A stretch of 64,000 nucleotides of DNA from Hoeflea sp. IMCC20628 (lineage in GTDB: Bacteria; Pseudomonadota; Alphaproteobacteria; Rhizobiales; Rhizobiaceae), in contig NZ_CP011479.1 of assembly GCF_001011155.1 (NCBI RefSeq), forward strand, positions 2,994,501-3,058,500, read 5' to 3'. Position numbers and translations under genes: made by a program. Positions 1-9,722 of this stretch are shown here, in pieces; position 1 is the stretch's first letter, and each line of letters begins with the position of its first letter. Below the pieces are notes generated by a model that was given only the letters and a program-made list of their open reading frames with translations, had not been told where the DNA came from and did no database searches.

Positions 1-2712
1 GGCGGCGTTCACCGATCCTGTCACTTCAATCAGAACATGCCCTGCTTCCGTGAATTTAATGGCATTGCCGGCAAGATTGGTGATGATCTGGCGTATCCGG
101 CCCATGTCACCGATAACTCGCGCCGGCAACTCGGGATCAATACGCACAATCAGCTCAATATCCTTGTCGGCGGCACGGCTGGAGATCAGGGTCGCCACAT
201 CTTCGACTGTTTCACGCAAATCAAATGGCGCCGCATCGAGCACCAACTGGCCAGCGTCAATTTTGGAGAAATCCAGAATATCATTGATGATGGTCAGCAG
301 TGCATTGCCGGATTTGACGATGATGTCGGTAAAGGTACGTTGACGGGTATCAAGTTCGGACCGCGACAGCAGTTCCGCCATTCCGAGAACCCCATTCATC
401 GGGGTTCGGATTTCGTGGCTCATATTTGCGAGAAACTCCGACTTGGCCCGATCGGCCATCTTTGCCTTTTCCAGAAGGTCCTTGAGTTCAGCCTCACGCA
501 TCTTGGCATCGGTGATATCGGTGTAGGTGATGATCATCCGGTCATTTGCTGCTGGATTGGCATCAATCCTGGCCCACCGACCACCAGCTACCTGACGTTC
601 AAGCGTATGAGCTACAATGCTCTTGTGACCTGCCTTGATATTGGAGCGGGTGATCGAGGCTTTTTCTTCAGTACCGTAGTCACCACGTGACTGGCAGAAA
701 TCAAGATAGCCCTCCATGGTCTTCCCCGGTTCCACCACTTCAACAGGGACATCAAGCATATCAATGAAAGCCGCATTGAAGAATTCGATGCGTTCGTCGT
801 GGGTGACCAAAAGGCCTTGCGCCATGGCACTGGTCGCGCCGCGCAGCAATTCACTGGCGTGTTCGATCTCTGACCGGACAAGATCGAGCTCATGCTCACG
901 CTGCTTGAGCTCGCTGATGTCAAAGTACGACACCATACGCTTGCCTTCGGACAGGGCACGGACCGAATAGATGACGGTCCTTCCGTCTGCACGTCGAAAT
1001 TCTCGCGGCTCAACATATCCCCGGCGGATTTCTTCAAGCCTGGTTTCGACATAGGCGTCGAAATCCTCATCCGCGACATCATAAACGCCTTTGTGCCGAT
1101 TGACGTCCATCAGTTCCCGGAAAGCGGCGCCGATGTAGGAGTCTTTCGCCTTGATTCTCCAGATCCTGAAAAACGCGTCGTTGACCAACTCGATCTTGTC
1201 GTTCTTATCAACGACCACCACGCCCATATGCATGGCGTCGATCACGCTTTCGAGATCCGAACGGTTCAATTCCGCAAGCCGGCGGGTCTCGAATATCTCG
1301 TCTTCCCGGCGTTTGATCTCACTGACATCAAGCGTCGTGCCCAGCAGATGTTTCCGGCCGGCCGGATCGGTAATTCCAACCTTCCTGTCGATCAGCACAA
1401 GAAGCTCGCCATCGGAGCGGGTGAGTTCCACCTCGCTCTCAATAATTTCGCGTCCGCTCATGACCCGTGTGTCAACGTCCCGCAACGCCTGCCCCTGTTC
1501 ACCAAACAGGGTAAAATCGTCCTTGCCGACCACATCTGCGCGCGAAAGACCGGTCAAGTCACCATGGGCCCGATTGACATAGGTGTAGCGGAAATCCTCA
1601 TCCTTCACGAAGCTCGAAACCGGCATTTCATCGAGGATTGCCCGGAACATTTCATTTTCTGAAGCCTGGGTCTTCAGAGCAAATTCCCGCTCCTTGAGTT
1701 CGGTAACGTCGACACGCAGGCCAAGCAGGTAGCCCTCATCGAGCCTCCGATTGACAATGCGAAGCCACCGGCCGTTCTTGAGTTGTTCGACAGTGGCCTT
1801 GCCATAATCACGATGCGCCGCAAGGCGCTTTTCCACCCAGGCCAGGCGGGCTTCCGGATCATCTTCGGCACTGATGTGGCACGTCAATTCCAGGATTGAC
1901 CGCAGCGTCTTCCCGACCGGCATCATGTAATCCGGCGCGGTTATCGAATCCATTGCCGGGTTGACGTAAAGCAGCACATCATTCGGATCGTAGAGCACGA
2001 TGCCGACGTCGAGGCAGTCGAAAATCTCGTTGAACCGGTTCAGAAGTGAAGTGTCGGCCTCCTGATTGGCGGCATCAACGGAGTTAAGGGCCTGCTGTTG
2101 CAGATCCGGCGTTTGCGTGACCGTTGATTGTCCGGCGGTATCAAAATGGTGACCGATCTTGGCAATCGCAGTTTCATCCAGATCCGGCTTGCCAATGGGG
2201 CGACCTGCCGCTTTAGCCGCTGCCGACATAACCTTGTCGAAGCCTTGCGTGACGGTTTCCGGTCCGTGACAAACATTGTCCTGGCTCTTCGCCTGCGCAG
2301 TCACCGGACCCGTCTCGAGTATTTGCCGGGTTTCAAATCGGACCCCGGCAATTGGTTCAAAATGGCCGACGATGAATGTCTTGCCGCTGGTTTGGCGCTG
2401 TCGCTGGATACGTATCCGGTAACGGCCACCCTTCAGCGGATGTGCAAACAACGCCGCCTGGTCTTTGCCGAATACCAGGCTGCGGCGTTCTTTCTCATCG
2501 CGGTCATTCTGTTCGACGGAATCAAAGTGCTGATGGCTCTGTTGGCCGACAAGAGATTCAGGCGGACAATCCCAAAGCTCCGCATAGGACGCGTTGACCG
2601 CGACATACCGAAGTTCGGAATCCTTTACGAAGGCAGGATTGGGGTCACGCTGGACCCGCTCGCATGCCAAAGCCAGCGCCTCATCGCCCACGATGTTGTC
2701 CACTTCACCCAC
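1..2712 (-). CDS. Multi-PAS sensor histidine kinase, C-terminus cut off by window edge
   Basis: The minus strand is open from a stop at 2914 to base 1, so the gene continues past the left edge. About 904 residues are visible. The H-box [11 protein letters not shown] has its phospho-acceptor His near residue 766, and the N-box [10 protein letters not shown] is near 879; the later ATP-binding boxes and any receiver domain lie outside. The upstream 750 residues are a chain of about five PAS/PAC modules, seen from the repeated ends of the type [31 protein letters not shown] and DITDAKMRE. No membrane segment is seen, so it should be a cytosolic sensor. I chose the GTG at 2712 because GGGGA lies 7 nt upstream and the first PAS begins soon after; GTG at 2760 or 2823 would lengthen it. 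The partner regulator is unknown. Kinase identity is certain, the start is not. Confidence 0.9.
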   Translation of the reverse strand, partial: MGEVDNIVGDEALALACERVQRDPNPAFVKDSELRYVAVNASYAELWDCPPESLVGQQSHQHFDSVEQNDRDEKERRSLVFGKDQAALFAHPLKGGRYRIRIQRQRQTSGKTFIVGHFEPIAGVRFETRQILETGPVTAQAKSQDNVCHGPETVTQGFDKVMSAAAKAAGRPIGKPDLDETAIAKIGHHFDTAGQSTVTQTPDLQQQALNSVDAANQEADTSLLNRFNEIFDCLDVGIVLYDPNDVLLYVNPAMDSITAPDYMMPVGKTLRSILELTCHISAEDDPEARLAWVEKRLAAHRDYGKATVEQLKNGRWLRIVNRRLDEGYLLGLRVDVTELKEREFALKTQASENEMFRAILDEMPVSSFVKDEDFRYTYVNRAHGDLTGLSRADVVGKDDFTLFGEQGQALRDVDTRVMSGREIIESEVELTRSDGELLVLIDRKVGITDPAGRKHLLGTTLDVSEIKRREDEIFETRRLAELNRSDLESVIDAMHMGVVVVDKNDKIELVNDAFFRIWRIKAKDSYIGAAFRELMDVNRHKGVYDVADEDFDAYVETRLEEIRRGYVEPREFRRADGRTVIYSVRALSEGKRMVSYFDISELKQREHELDLVRSEIEHASELLRGATSAMAQGLLVTHDERIEFFNAAFIDMLDVPVEVVEPGKTMEGYLDFCQSRGDYGTEEKASITRSNIKAGHKSIVAHTLERQVAGGRWARIDANPAANDRMIITYTDITDAKMREAELKDLLEKAKMADRAKSEFLANMSHEIRTPMNGVLGMAELLSRSELDTRQRTFTDIIVKSGNALLTIINDILDFSKIDAGQLVLDAAPFDLRETVEDVATLISSRAADKDIELIVRIDPELPARVIGDMGRIRQIITNLAGNAIKFTEAGHVLIEVTGSVNAA

Positions 2713-3039
2713 CCGGCAGTCCCCATTAATGCAAATTCGGTCTGGTATACCGTCTGTCACATTGCACAGCGGCGTTGAAGAAAGGGTTAACCATATTTCT
2801 TGGGCAATCAGTGCGGCCTGCACAATCTTGTCCGCGCTGCGGGTGTGCACCGCGAAGCTGGAATTCAGCGTGGACCGATGAATAGAGCGTACTCTGTTTA
2901 TCGCGCCAGGATTTTAGCGTGCTGGGGCGGCTTGCGGGAACGCGCCGTCCGGCATAGCGTCTTGCAAATGGAGGCCCGAAACCGATCAATCCGGATCCGG
3001 AAGACGGCAAGCCCCGACCATCACGGAGCCAGATTCAAA
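2713..3039. other. Divergent intergenic region, histidine kinase / MttB-like gene
   Basis: About 330 bp between two divergently oriented genes. It must hold the promoters of both. The minus-strand reading frame of the kinase stays open up to 2914, so part of it could be coding if an earlier GTG is used. I see no convincing hairpin or repeat. Confidence 0.4.
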
Positions 3040-4638
3040 ATGAGCAGCATCGACGATATCGTACCCGCCGCCATCGAGAACACAGCAGGCGCGCCAGAGC
3101 GGCGCAGGCGCATCGGCGGTGGACGTGGTGGGGAACGAGGCAAAGGCAGGAAAAGCCCGGTGACCTTGCGCTACCGGTCTATCCTCAACACACAGGATCC
3201 GTCGCTGCTCCTCTCTGAAGAGGGTCTGGAAGCCATCCACGAAGCCTCACTGAACGTCCTCGAACAAATCGGCATGGACTTCATGCTTGCCGAGGCCCGG
3301 GATCTGCTCAAGGCTGCCGGTGCGGATATCGCTGACGGAAGCGAACGCGTGCGGATGGATCGCGGCCTGATCATGGATCTTGTCAGCCAGGCACCTGGAC
3401 CGTTCACGCTGCATGCCCGCAATCCCGAACGGAATGTCTCCATTGGCGGACGCAACATGGCTTTCGCCCAGGTTGCCTCTGCCCCCTATTGTTCGGACCG
3501 CGACAATGGCCGCAGAACCGGCACCCAGGAAGACTTCCGCAATCTCGTCAAGCTGGCACAGTCTTTTGACATCATTCACATGAGCGGTGGCTACCCGGTG
3601 GAGCCAACCGATATTCATGCTTCGGTTCGTCATCTCGATTGCCTGTCGGACATGGTCAAGCTGACGGACAAGCCTTTCCATGCCTATTCGTTGGGCAGAG
3701 AGCGCAATCTGGATGCACTGGAGATCATTCGCATCGGCCGCGGCCTGACCGCCGAGCAACTGGAAGCCGAGCCATCGCTGTTCACGATCATCAACGCCTC
3801 GTCACCGCTTCGCTACGATGCGCCGATGCTGCAGGGCATCATCGAGATGTCATCCCGCAATCAGGTGGTGGTGATCACGCCCTTCACGCTTGCCGGCGCG
3901 ATGGCCCCGGTCACCATTGCTGGCGCCCTGGTGCAGCAGAACGCCGAAGCGCTCGCCGGGATCGCCTTCACACAGTTGGTCAGGCCCGGCGCGCCGGTAG
4001 TCTATGGCGGCTTCACCTCCAATGTCGACATGAAGTCGGGCGCCCCAGCCTTTGGAACGCCCGAATACATGAAGGCGGTGATGGCAGGCGGACAATTGGC
4101 CCGCCGCTACGGCATTCCCTATCGCACATCCAACACCTGCGCCGCCAACACGCTCGATGCGCAATCGGCCTATGAATCGATGATGTCGCTGTGGGCGGTG
4201 GTTCAGGGTGGCGGCAATTTCGTCATGCATGCAGCCGGTTGGATGGAAGGCGGCCTGACAGCGTCGTTCGAGAAATTCATCATGGATGTCGACATGTTGC
4301 AGATGGTGGCGGAATTCCTGGCCCCGATCGACACCAGCCCGGACGCACTGGCCATGGATGCCATCTCGGAAGTCGGACCGGGCGGGCATTATTTCGGCAC
4401 AGCACACACGCTGTCGCGTTACGAGACCGCATTTTACTCGCCGATTCTGTCGGATTGGCGCAATTTCGAGAGCTGGAGCCTCGCCGGTCAGCCGACTACC
4501 TACGATCACGCCAATCGCGTCTGGAAAGATACTTTGGCGAATTATGAAGCGCCACCGCTGGATGAAGCCGTTGCAGAAGAACTCGACGCCTTTGTCGCTC
4601 GGCGTAAGACCGAAGGCGGCGTGCCGACAGATTTCTGA
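3040..4638 (+). CDS. Trimethylamine methyltransferase (MttB) family protein, non-pyrrolysine type
   Basis: 532 aa of the COG5598/MttB superfamily, cobalamin-dependent methyltransferases acting on quaternary or tertiary amines. Archaeal MttB has an in-frame amber codon read as pyrrolysine; this gene has none, so it belongs with the non-Pyl group that includes glycine-betaine methyltransferase MtgB. Typical segments are GGYPVEPTDIHASVRHLD, TPFTLAGAMAPVTIAGAL and the glycine-rich SEVGPGGHYFGTAHT. The N-terminus has a very basic linker (RRRRIGGGRGGERGKGRK near residues 22-39). The ATG at 3040 has ACGGAG 11 nt upstream; the frame is open earlier, but those residues do not resemble the family. No corrinoid protein or reactivase gene is adjacent. 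It meets the transporter gene end to end (4638/4639). The substrate cannot be told. Confidence 0.85.
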   Translation: MSSIDDIVPAAIENTAGAPERRRRIGGGRGGERGKGRKSPVTLRYRSILNTQDPSLLLSEEGLEAIHEASLNVLEQIGMDFMLAEARDLLKAAGADIADGSERVRMDRGLIMDLVSQAPGPFTLHARNPERNVSIGGRNMAFAQVASAPYCSDRDNGRRTGTQEDFRNLVKLAQSFDIIHMSGGYPVEPTDIHASVRHLDCLSDMVKLTDKPFHAYSLGRERNLDALEIIRIGRGLTAEQLEAEPSLFTIINASSPLRYDAPMLQGIIEMSSRNQVVVITPFTLAGAMAPVTIAGALVQQNAEALAGIAFTQLVRPGAPVVYGGFTSNVDMKSGAPAFGTPEYMKAVMAGGQLARRYGIPYRTSNTCAANTLDAQSAYESMMSLWAVVQGGGNFVMHAAGWMEGGLTASFEKFIMDVDMLQMVAEFLAPIDTSPDALAMDAISEVGPGGHYFGTAHTLSRYETAFYSPILSDWRNFESWSLAGQPTTYDHANRVWKDTLANYEAPPLDEAVAEELDAFVARRKTEGGVPTDF

Positions 4639-5526
4639 TCAGGCAATCATGCGCGTTTTGCGGTTGGTCAGCCAGACACCGAAAACAACGATCAGGGTTC
4701 CCAGGATCATCGGCAGCGTCAGCACTTCTCCGAAAAGAAACCAGCTTTCGACGGCAATGGCGGGCGACACCAGATAGGTCAGCGAAGCGGCACGGGAGAC
4801 CTGACCGCGACGGATCAGATACAACAACAGCATGATCGAAACCAGCGACAGCCCGAAAACCGACCAGCCCATGGCGAGAACAAATTCGAGGTTCCAGATT
4901 ATCTCCAAGGGCTCCATCAACAACGCCAACGGCATGACCACCAGAAACCCGCCGACATATTGCAGCGTCGCGATGGCGCGCAGATCACCCTCCTGCAAGT
5001 ATCGTTTCTGATAAATGGTGCCCAAGGCCACCGATGCCATCGCCACCACATTGATCAGCAAGGGTATCAAGGCCGTCTGCAGCATGGCGGTATCGAGGGC
5101 GAGCAACCCCGGCAGGATGGCAATGCAAAGACCAGCAAAACCAAGAATGATTCCAGTTCGTTGAGGCCCGGTCAGACGTTCGCCAACAATGAAGGGTGCG
5201 ACTAGTGCTGTCAGCAACGGTTGCAGCGCCGCGATTAGGCCTGAAACCGACGCCGGCACTCCCTGATCGATCGCCCACCAGACCCCACCAAGGTAAATGC
5301 CGTGCAGAAACACACCTGAAAAGACTGCGTGCAACCAGCCGGCCCGCGTCGATGGCCAGGCGGCGCGACTGACAAGCGTGATGATGAGAAACAAGGCTGC
5401 TGCGAGCGTAAACCGAAGGCTGAGAAAGGTCAGCGGATCAGCGTAAGGGCTCGCATATTTTGCCACGATCCATCCGGTCGACCACAGCAGAACGAACAAT
5501 GCTGGGGCTATGCGATCTAGTGTCAT
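4639..5526 (-). CDS. EamA/DMT family transporter
   Basis: 295 aa with about ten hydrophobic helices arranged as two EamA repeats, the usual drug/metabolite transporter layout: N-half from LFVLLWSTGWIVAKY, C-half ending VVFGVWLTNRKTRMIA. Family members export amino acids, nucleosides or other small metabolites across the inner membrane; the substrate is not predictable here. I prefer the ATG at 5526 (MTLDRIAP), where family similarity begins, over the ATG at 5562, although its ribosome site is weak. Its stop abuts the stop of the MttB-like gene with no spacing. A role in moving a methylated-amine product is possible but unsupported. Confidence 0.85.
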   Translation of the reverse strand: MTLDRIAPALFVLLWSTGWIVAKYASPYADPLTFLSLRFTLAAALFLIITLVSRAAWPSTRAGWLHAVFSGVFLHGIYLGGVWWAIDQGVPASVSGLIAALQPLLTALVAPFIVGERLTGPQRTGIILGFAGLCIAILPGLLALDTAMLQTALIPLLINVVAMASVALGTIYQKRYLQEGDLRAIATLQYVGGFLVVMPLALLMEPLEIIWNLEFVLAMGWSVFGLSLVSIMLLLYLIRRGQVSRAASLTYLVSPAIAVESWFLFGEVLTLPMILGTLIVVFGVWLTNRKTRMIA

Positions 5527-5724
5527 AAAGGGGAGCCTATTTGATCCAGAGCAAGGGAGCATGCCCTCAATGAGGTATATGTTGCCAAGCGATAGACCCG
5601 GCCTACCTGATGCGCAAGCATGATGTCCCGGTTAATCAGATCAACAGCAAGACTGCGACCCAATCGCAACAGCGGCAAATAAAATGCACTCTGCGGCGGG
5701 AACCGGAGAAACCCTGCATGGTTC

Positions 5725-5755
5725 TTGCTTTCTGTAACCTGATGCGATCTTATAT
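5725..5755 (+). promoter_or_regulatory. Possible sigma-70-type promoter of the ATP-grasp/Anbu operon
   Basis: TTGCTT at 5725-5730 and TCTTAT at 5748-5753 with a 17-bp spacer. This would start transcription near 5760, leaving a short leader before the GTG at 5780. The match is moderate and judged by eye only. Confidence 0.3.
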
Positions 5756-5779
5756 CCTCAAAATGGGAGCGCCAAACAC

Positions 5780-7189
5780 GTGCCTTTCGATGAAATGCTG
5801 ACAACGGAAAGCCTGCCGCGAGCACCCTACGAGGGGTACTTCAAGTGGCACTCAGAACAGAAACCCTCGGATCTGATAAAAAAGTCCCGAGACGCGGAGA
5901 ACATCTTCCGCAAGACCGGCATCACCTTTGCCGTTTACGGCAAGGAGGACTCGGCAGAACGGCTCATTCCTTTTGACATCGTGCCGCGGATCATTTCCGG
6001 CTCCGAGTGGCGAAAACTGGCGCAGGGAATCGAGCAACGGGTGATGGCGCTCAATGCTTTTCTCGATGACATCTACCACAAGCAGGAAATCATCAAGGCC
6101 GGCCGTGTTCCGCGCGCGTTGATCGAACAGAATGATGCGTTCTTGCCCGAAATGATCGGCATGCGCCCTCCCGGTGGCGTCTACACCCACATCATTGGAA
6201 CCGACATCGTCCGCACTGGCGAAGGCCAGTTCTATGTGCTGGAAGACAATGCACGGACACCGTCGGGCGTTTCCTACATGCTCGAAAACCGCGAAACCAT
6301 GATGCAGATGTTTCCCGAACTGTTTCACCTCAACAAGGTGAGACCGGTCGAGAACTACCCGAAGCTTCTGCGGCAGAGCCTGGCTGCCCTGGCCCCTCCC
6401 GGCTGCACCGGCAAGCCACGGATCGCCGTATTGACACCAGGCATCTTCAATTCCGCCTATTATGAGCATGCCTATCTCGCCGACCAGATGGGTGCCGAAC
6501 TGGTTGAAGGCTCGGACCTGCGCGTGGTCAACGGCAAGGTGGCGATGCGCACCGTCCAGGGTTATGAGGCAATTGATGTTCTTTACCGCCGGGTCGATGA
6601 TGATTACCTGGACCCGCTGACGTTCCGGCCCGATTCGACGCTTGGCGTCCCCGGCATCATGGATGTCTATCGCGCCGGCAACATTACAATCGCCAATGCG
6701 CCGGGCACGGGGATTGCGGATGACAAGGCGATCTATTCCTACATGCCGGAAATCGTCGAGTTCTACACCGGTCGCAAACCCTTGCTGGAAAATGTGCCGA
6801 CTTACCGCTGTTCCGAGCCCGACACCCTGAAATATGTGCTGGAAAATCTGGCTGAACTGGTGGTCAAGGAAGTTCATGGATCCGGCGGCTATGGCATGTT
6901 GGTGGGACCGGCGGCGAGCAAGCGCGAACTGAGTGAATTTGCGGCCAAGCTCAAATCAAGGCCAAGCAATTACATCGCCCAGCCGACGCTGTCGCTCTCG
7001 ACCGTGCCGATCCTTACCAAGAAAGGGCTGGCACCTCGGCATGTGGACTTGCGTCCCTATGTTCTGGTTTCCAACAAGGTTCAGATCATTCCCGGCGGCT
7101 TGACCCGGGTGGCGCTCAAAGAAGGTTCACTGGTGGTCAATTCCAGCCAGGGAGGCGGCACCAAGGACACTTGGGTGCTGGAGGATTGA
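5780..7189 (+). CDS. Circularly permuted type 2 ATP-grasp protein (COG2308)
   Basis: 469 aa, the full usual length of the family. It is an ATP-grasp enzyme with permuted order, predicted to form amide or peptide bonds using ATP. Visible signatures are LEDNARTPSGVSYMLENR near residue 155, the nucleotide-binding glycine loop HGSGGYGMLVGP near 366-377, and RHVDLRPYVLV near 420-430. The start is GTG at 5780 (MPFDEML) with GGGAG 10 nt upstream. It is first in a four-gene operon, and the next gene begins 2 nt after its stop. The set ATP-grasp, alpha-E, transglutaminase and Anbu was predicted by comparative genomics to be a peptide-tagging or small-peptide synthesis system; the product is unknown. 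Confidence 0.93.
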   Translation: MPFDEMLTTESLPRAPYEGYFKWHSEQKPSDLIKKSRDAENIFRKTGITFAVYGKEDSAERLIPFDIVPRIISGSEWRKLAQGIEQRVMALNAFLDDIYHKQEIIKAGRVPRALIEQNDAFLPEMIGMRPPGGVYTHIIGTDIVRTGEGQFYVLEDNARTPSGVSYMLENRETMMQMFPELFHLNKVRPVENYPKLLRQSLAALAPPGCTGKPRIAVLTPGIFNSAYYEHAYLADQMGAELVEGSDLRVVNGKVAMRTVQGYEAIDVLYRRVDDDYLDPLTFRPDSTLGVPGIMDVYRAGNITIANAPGTGIADDKAIYSYMPEIVEFYTGRKPLLENVPTYRCSEPDTLKYVLENLAELVVKEVHGSGGYGMLVGPAASKRELSEFAAKLKSRPSNYIAQPTLSLSTVPILTKKGLAPRHVDLRPYVLVSNKVQIIPGGLTRVALKEGSLVVNSSQGGGTKDTWVLED

Positions 7190-7191
7190 AC

Positions 7192-8136
7192 ATGCTGGGA
7201 AGAACCGCAAACGGCCTGTTTTGGATGTTTCGCTATATCGAGCGCGCGGAAAACACCGCACGCCTGATTGATGCCGGTCTGCGCATGGCGCTGACGCGAA
7301 TGGATGGGCAAGAGGAAGACTGGGAATCGGTGCTGCGCAGCTCCGGTGTGTTCAACGGCTACAAGCAGGCCAACGAGGAAGTCACCAGCGCCGACGCGGT
7401 GAATTACCTGCTGCGCGACAAGTCAAATCCGTCGAGTGTTCTCTCGGCCATCGAATCCGCCCGCAACAATGGCCGGATGGTGCGCACAGCGTTGACGCGC
7501 GAGGCCTGGGAAGCAACCAATGAATGCTATCTCGACATCAAGGCGCAGCTGTCGCGGCGGGTGTCGAGCGCCGACATGCCCGGGATCATCGACACCATCA
7601 AGCAACGCACCGGCCTGATCCGTGGCGCCTTTCACGGAACCATGCTGCGAACCGAACGCTATAATTTCTCGCGCATCGGCACCTTCATCGAGCGCGCCGA
7701 CAACACCTCGCGCATTCTCGACGTCAAATATTACGTGCTGCTGCCTGCGAGCTCTTATGTCGGTTCGTCACTGGACAATGTGCAATGGGAATCGATCCTG
7801 CGGTCGGTTTCGGCGCACCGCTCCTATGGCTGGGTCTATGATGATGAATACAAGCCTTCAAACATTGCCGATTTTCTGATCCTGAACGGGCGCATGCCGC
7901 GCTCGCTGGCCTATTGCTACGACAAGATCAATGCCAACCTGTCCTATCTGGAACGGCAATATGGAAAGCGGACGTCGTGCCACGAGACCGCGGCTGCGAC
8001 GCAAGGCATGTTGCGGGACCACGAAATCAAGGAAATAATGGATACGGGCCTGCACGAATTTCTCCAGGGTTTCATCAGCCAGAATAGCCGGGTTGCTGCC
8101 GAGATCGCCGAAGCCTACCGGTTCTACCAGGACTGA
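7192..8136 (+). CDS. Alpha-E domain protein (COG2307/DUF403)
   Basis: 314 aa, all-helical alpha-E family, always found with the permuted ATP-grasp protein. The helical motif ERAxNTxR occurs twice: IERAENTAR near residues 17-25 and IERADNTSR near 167-175, which suggests an internal duplication. The ATG at 7192 follows GGAGG by 7 nt and lies 2 nt after the ATP-grasp stop, so translation is probably coupled; an earlier in-frame codon at 7171 would overlap the previous gene and lacks a site. No enzymatic activity is established for the family. It is thought to act as partner or carrier of the ATP-grasp ligase. Confidence 0.9.
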   Translation: MLGRTANGLFWMFRYIERAENTARLIDAGLRMALTRMDGQEEDWESVLRSSGVFNGYKQANEEVTSADAVNYLLRDKSNPSSVLSAIESARNNGRMVRTALTREAWEATNECYLDIKAQLSRRVSSADMPGIIDTIKQRTGLIRGAFHGTMLRTERYNFSRIGTFIERADNTSRILDVKYYVLLPASSYVGSSLDNVQWESILRSVSAHRSYGWVYDDEYKPSNIADFLILNGRMPRSLAYCYDKINANLSYLERQYGKRTSCHETAAATQGMLRDHEIKEIMDTGLHEFLQGFISQNSRVAAEIAEAYRFYQD

Positions 8137-8140
8137 TTCC

Positions 8141-8935
8141 ATGCTGCTTAAAATTTCCCATGTGACTGAATATGCTTATGCGCAGCCGGTTCGCTACGCC
8201 TTGCAGCGGCTGAGACTGACGCCGCAGGACAGCCCGTTGCAGACGGTCCATTCCTGGTCGATGCAGGTCGAGGGCGGAGCTGTCGAAGCCCAGTATGTCG
8301 ATCATTTCGGCAATGTGGTCGAACTGGTCAGCGCAAGCCGCGACACCGATGCAATCCGGGTGGTGGCCACCGGTTCGGTTGAAACCTTTGACAAGATCGG
8401 TGTATCCGGCCCGCATCGCGGATACATGCCGCTATGGCTGTATCAACGGGAATCGGCGCTGACCAAACCCGGCAAGATGATCCGAGAACTGGCGCGCGGT
8501 GTTGCAAAGGGCGAACCGCTCGAGCAACTTCACGGCCTGATGACGTCGCTGCACCAGGCCATGGCCTATGTGCCGGGCGCAACCCAGACCCAGACGATTG
8601 CCGAAGACGCTCTCGCCTCGGGAAAAGGCGTGTGTCAGGACCACGCGCAAGCCTTTGTCGCCGCTGCCCGAGTGATGGGATATCCAGCGCGCTATGTCTC
8701 AGGCTACCTGATGATGGAAGAAACGCCCGACCAGGCCGCCAGCCACGCATGGGCTGAAGCCCATGTCGACGGGCTGGGCTGGGTCGGATTCGATCCTGCC
8801 AACGACATGTCGCCTGATGACCGCTATGTCCATCTGGCTTACGGCCTTGACTACAAGGATGCGGCGCCAATTTCAGGCATCCGCACCGGGACCGGTGAAG
8901 AACAGCTTGCAGTCCGCATCACAGTGGAGCAATAG
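8141..8935 (+). CDS. Transglutaminase-like cysteine protease
   Basis: 264 aa. An N-terminal beta domain (LKISHVTEYAYAQPVRYALQ) precedes a transglutaminase-core domain with an intact triad: Cys165 in GVCQDHAQAF, His202 in ASHAWAEAH, Asp218 in GFDPAND. Bacterial members are usually proteases or amidases, and in this gene neighbourhood a role in cleaving the amide product of the ATP-grasp enzyme has been proposed. The ATG at 8141 lies 4 nt after the alpha-E stop; an in-frame ATG at 8093 would sit inside the previous gene and adds residues foreign to the family. No signal peptide, so cytosolic. Confidence 0.93.
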   Translation: MLLKISHVTEYAYAQPVRYALQRLRLTPQDSPLQTVHSWSMQVEGGAVEAQYVDHFGNVVELVSASRDTDAIRVVATGSVETFDKIGVSGPHRGYMPLWLYQRESALTKPGKMIRELARGVAKGEPLEQLHGLMTSLHQAMAYVPGATQTQTIAEDALASGKGVCQDHAQAFVAAARVMGYPARYVSGYLMMEETPDQAASHAWAEAHVDGLGWVGFDPANDMSPDDRYVHLAYGLDYKDAAPISGIRTGTGEEQLAVRITVEQ

Positions 8936-8971
8936 ATTCGCCTAACTCATTAACGGGCGGATTCGCTGATC

Positions 8972-9706
8972 ATGACTTATTGCGTCGGACTACGCCTCAA
9001 CAAGGGCCTCGTGTTCATGTCCGATACACGGACAAATGCGGGCGTCGACAATATTTCGACCTTTCGCAAGATGTACACTTGGTGCGCGCCCGGCGACCGG
9101 TTGATGACGATCATGGCGGCCGGCAATCTGGCAACCACCCAGACGGTTGTCAGCATGCTGGAAGAACATTCCAAGGCCGCCGAAGACCGCCAGCCGAGCA
9201 TCATGAAGGTGCCTTCGATGTTCGAAGTCGCCCGGTTGATCGGCGAGACCGTGCGCGAAGTCATCAAGACCGCATCGGACAATGGACATCAGAGTGAATC
9301 CACCTTCAGCGCCACCTTCATTCTTGGAGGCCAGGTCGCCGGCGGCGCGATGCGGATGTTCCTGATCTATCCGGAAGGCAATTTTATCGAAGCCACAGAG
9401 GACAATCCGTTCTTCCAGATTGGCGAGCACAAATACGGCAAGCCGATTCTGGTGCGCGCCTATGATCCCGACATGAGCTTCGAGATGGCGACGAAGCTGC
9501 TCTATGTCTCGTTCGATTCGACACTGAAATCGAACCTGTCGGTGGGACTGCCGCTAGATCTGCAGTTTTACGAAATCGACAGTTTGACCAAGGGCTACGA
9601 GAAGCGCGTGGTGGCCACCGATCCCTACTACAGCAAGATCTCAGACGGATGGTCGGATGCTTTGCGCGCGGCTTTCAACAGCCTGCCGGATTTCACACGC
9701 GACTGA
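8972..9706 (+). CDS. Anbu proteasome-like peptidase (HslV-related)
   Basis: 244 aa, the usual Anbu length. It is an Ntn-hydrolase of the proteasome/HslV superfamily. Removal of Met1 would expose Thr2 (MTYCVGLRLNKGLVFMSDTR) as N-terminal nucleophile, followed by the typical SDTRTNAG strand and the GDRLMTIMAAGNLATTQ motif. Anbu proteins form large assemblies, but native substrates are not known. It closes the operon, 36 nt after the transglutaminase gene, so all four products probably act on one substrate: ligation, modification, cleavage. It converges on ureG with only 16 bp between stops and no evident terminator. Confidence 0.92.
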   Translation: MTYCVGLRLNKGLVFMSDTRTNAGVDNISTFRKMYTWCAPGDRLMTIMAAGNLATTQTVVSMLEEHSKAAEDRQPSIMKVPSMFEVARLIGETVREVIKTASDNGHQSESTFSATFILGGQVAGGAMRMFLIYPEGNFIEATEDNPFFQIGEHKYGKPILVRAYDPDMSFEMATKLLYVSFDSTLKSNLSVGLPLDLQFYEIDSLTKGYEKRVVATDPYYSKISDGWSDALRAAFNSLPDFTRD

Positions 9707-9722
9707 ACGACGATCTGCAGGA

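Noticed and set aside
892-1662. A 256-codon plus-strand open frame, and another at 37-690
   Set aside because: They lie antisense to the multi-PAS histidine kinase, whose H-box, N-box and PAS repeats are unmistakable on the minus strand.
3040-4638. Pyrrolysine-containing MttB
   Set aside because: The frame has no internal TAG codon and no pyl genes are nearby.
5852-6877. A 341-codon minus-strand frame
   Set aside because: Shadow of the ATP-grasp gene; His-rich antisense text with no family pattern.
9707-9722. Terminator between Anbu and ureG
   Set aside because: Only 16 bp separate the stops and no stem-loop could be drawn.
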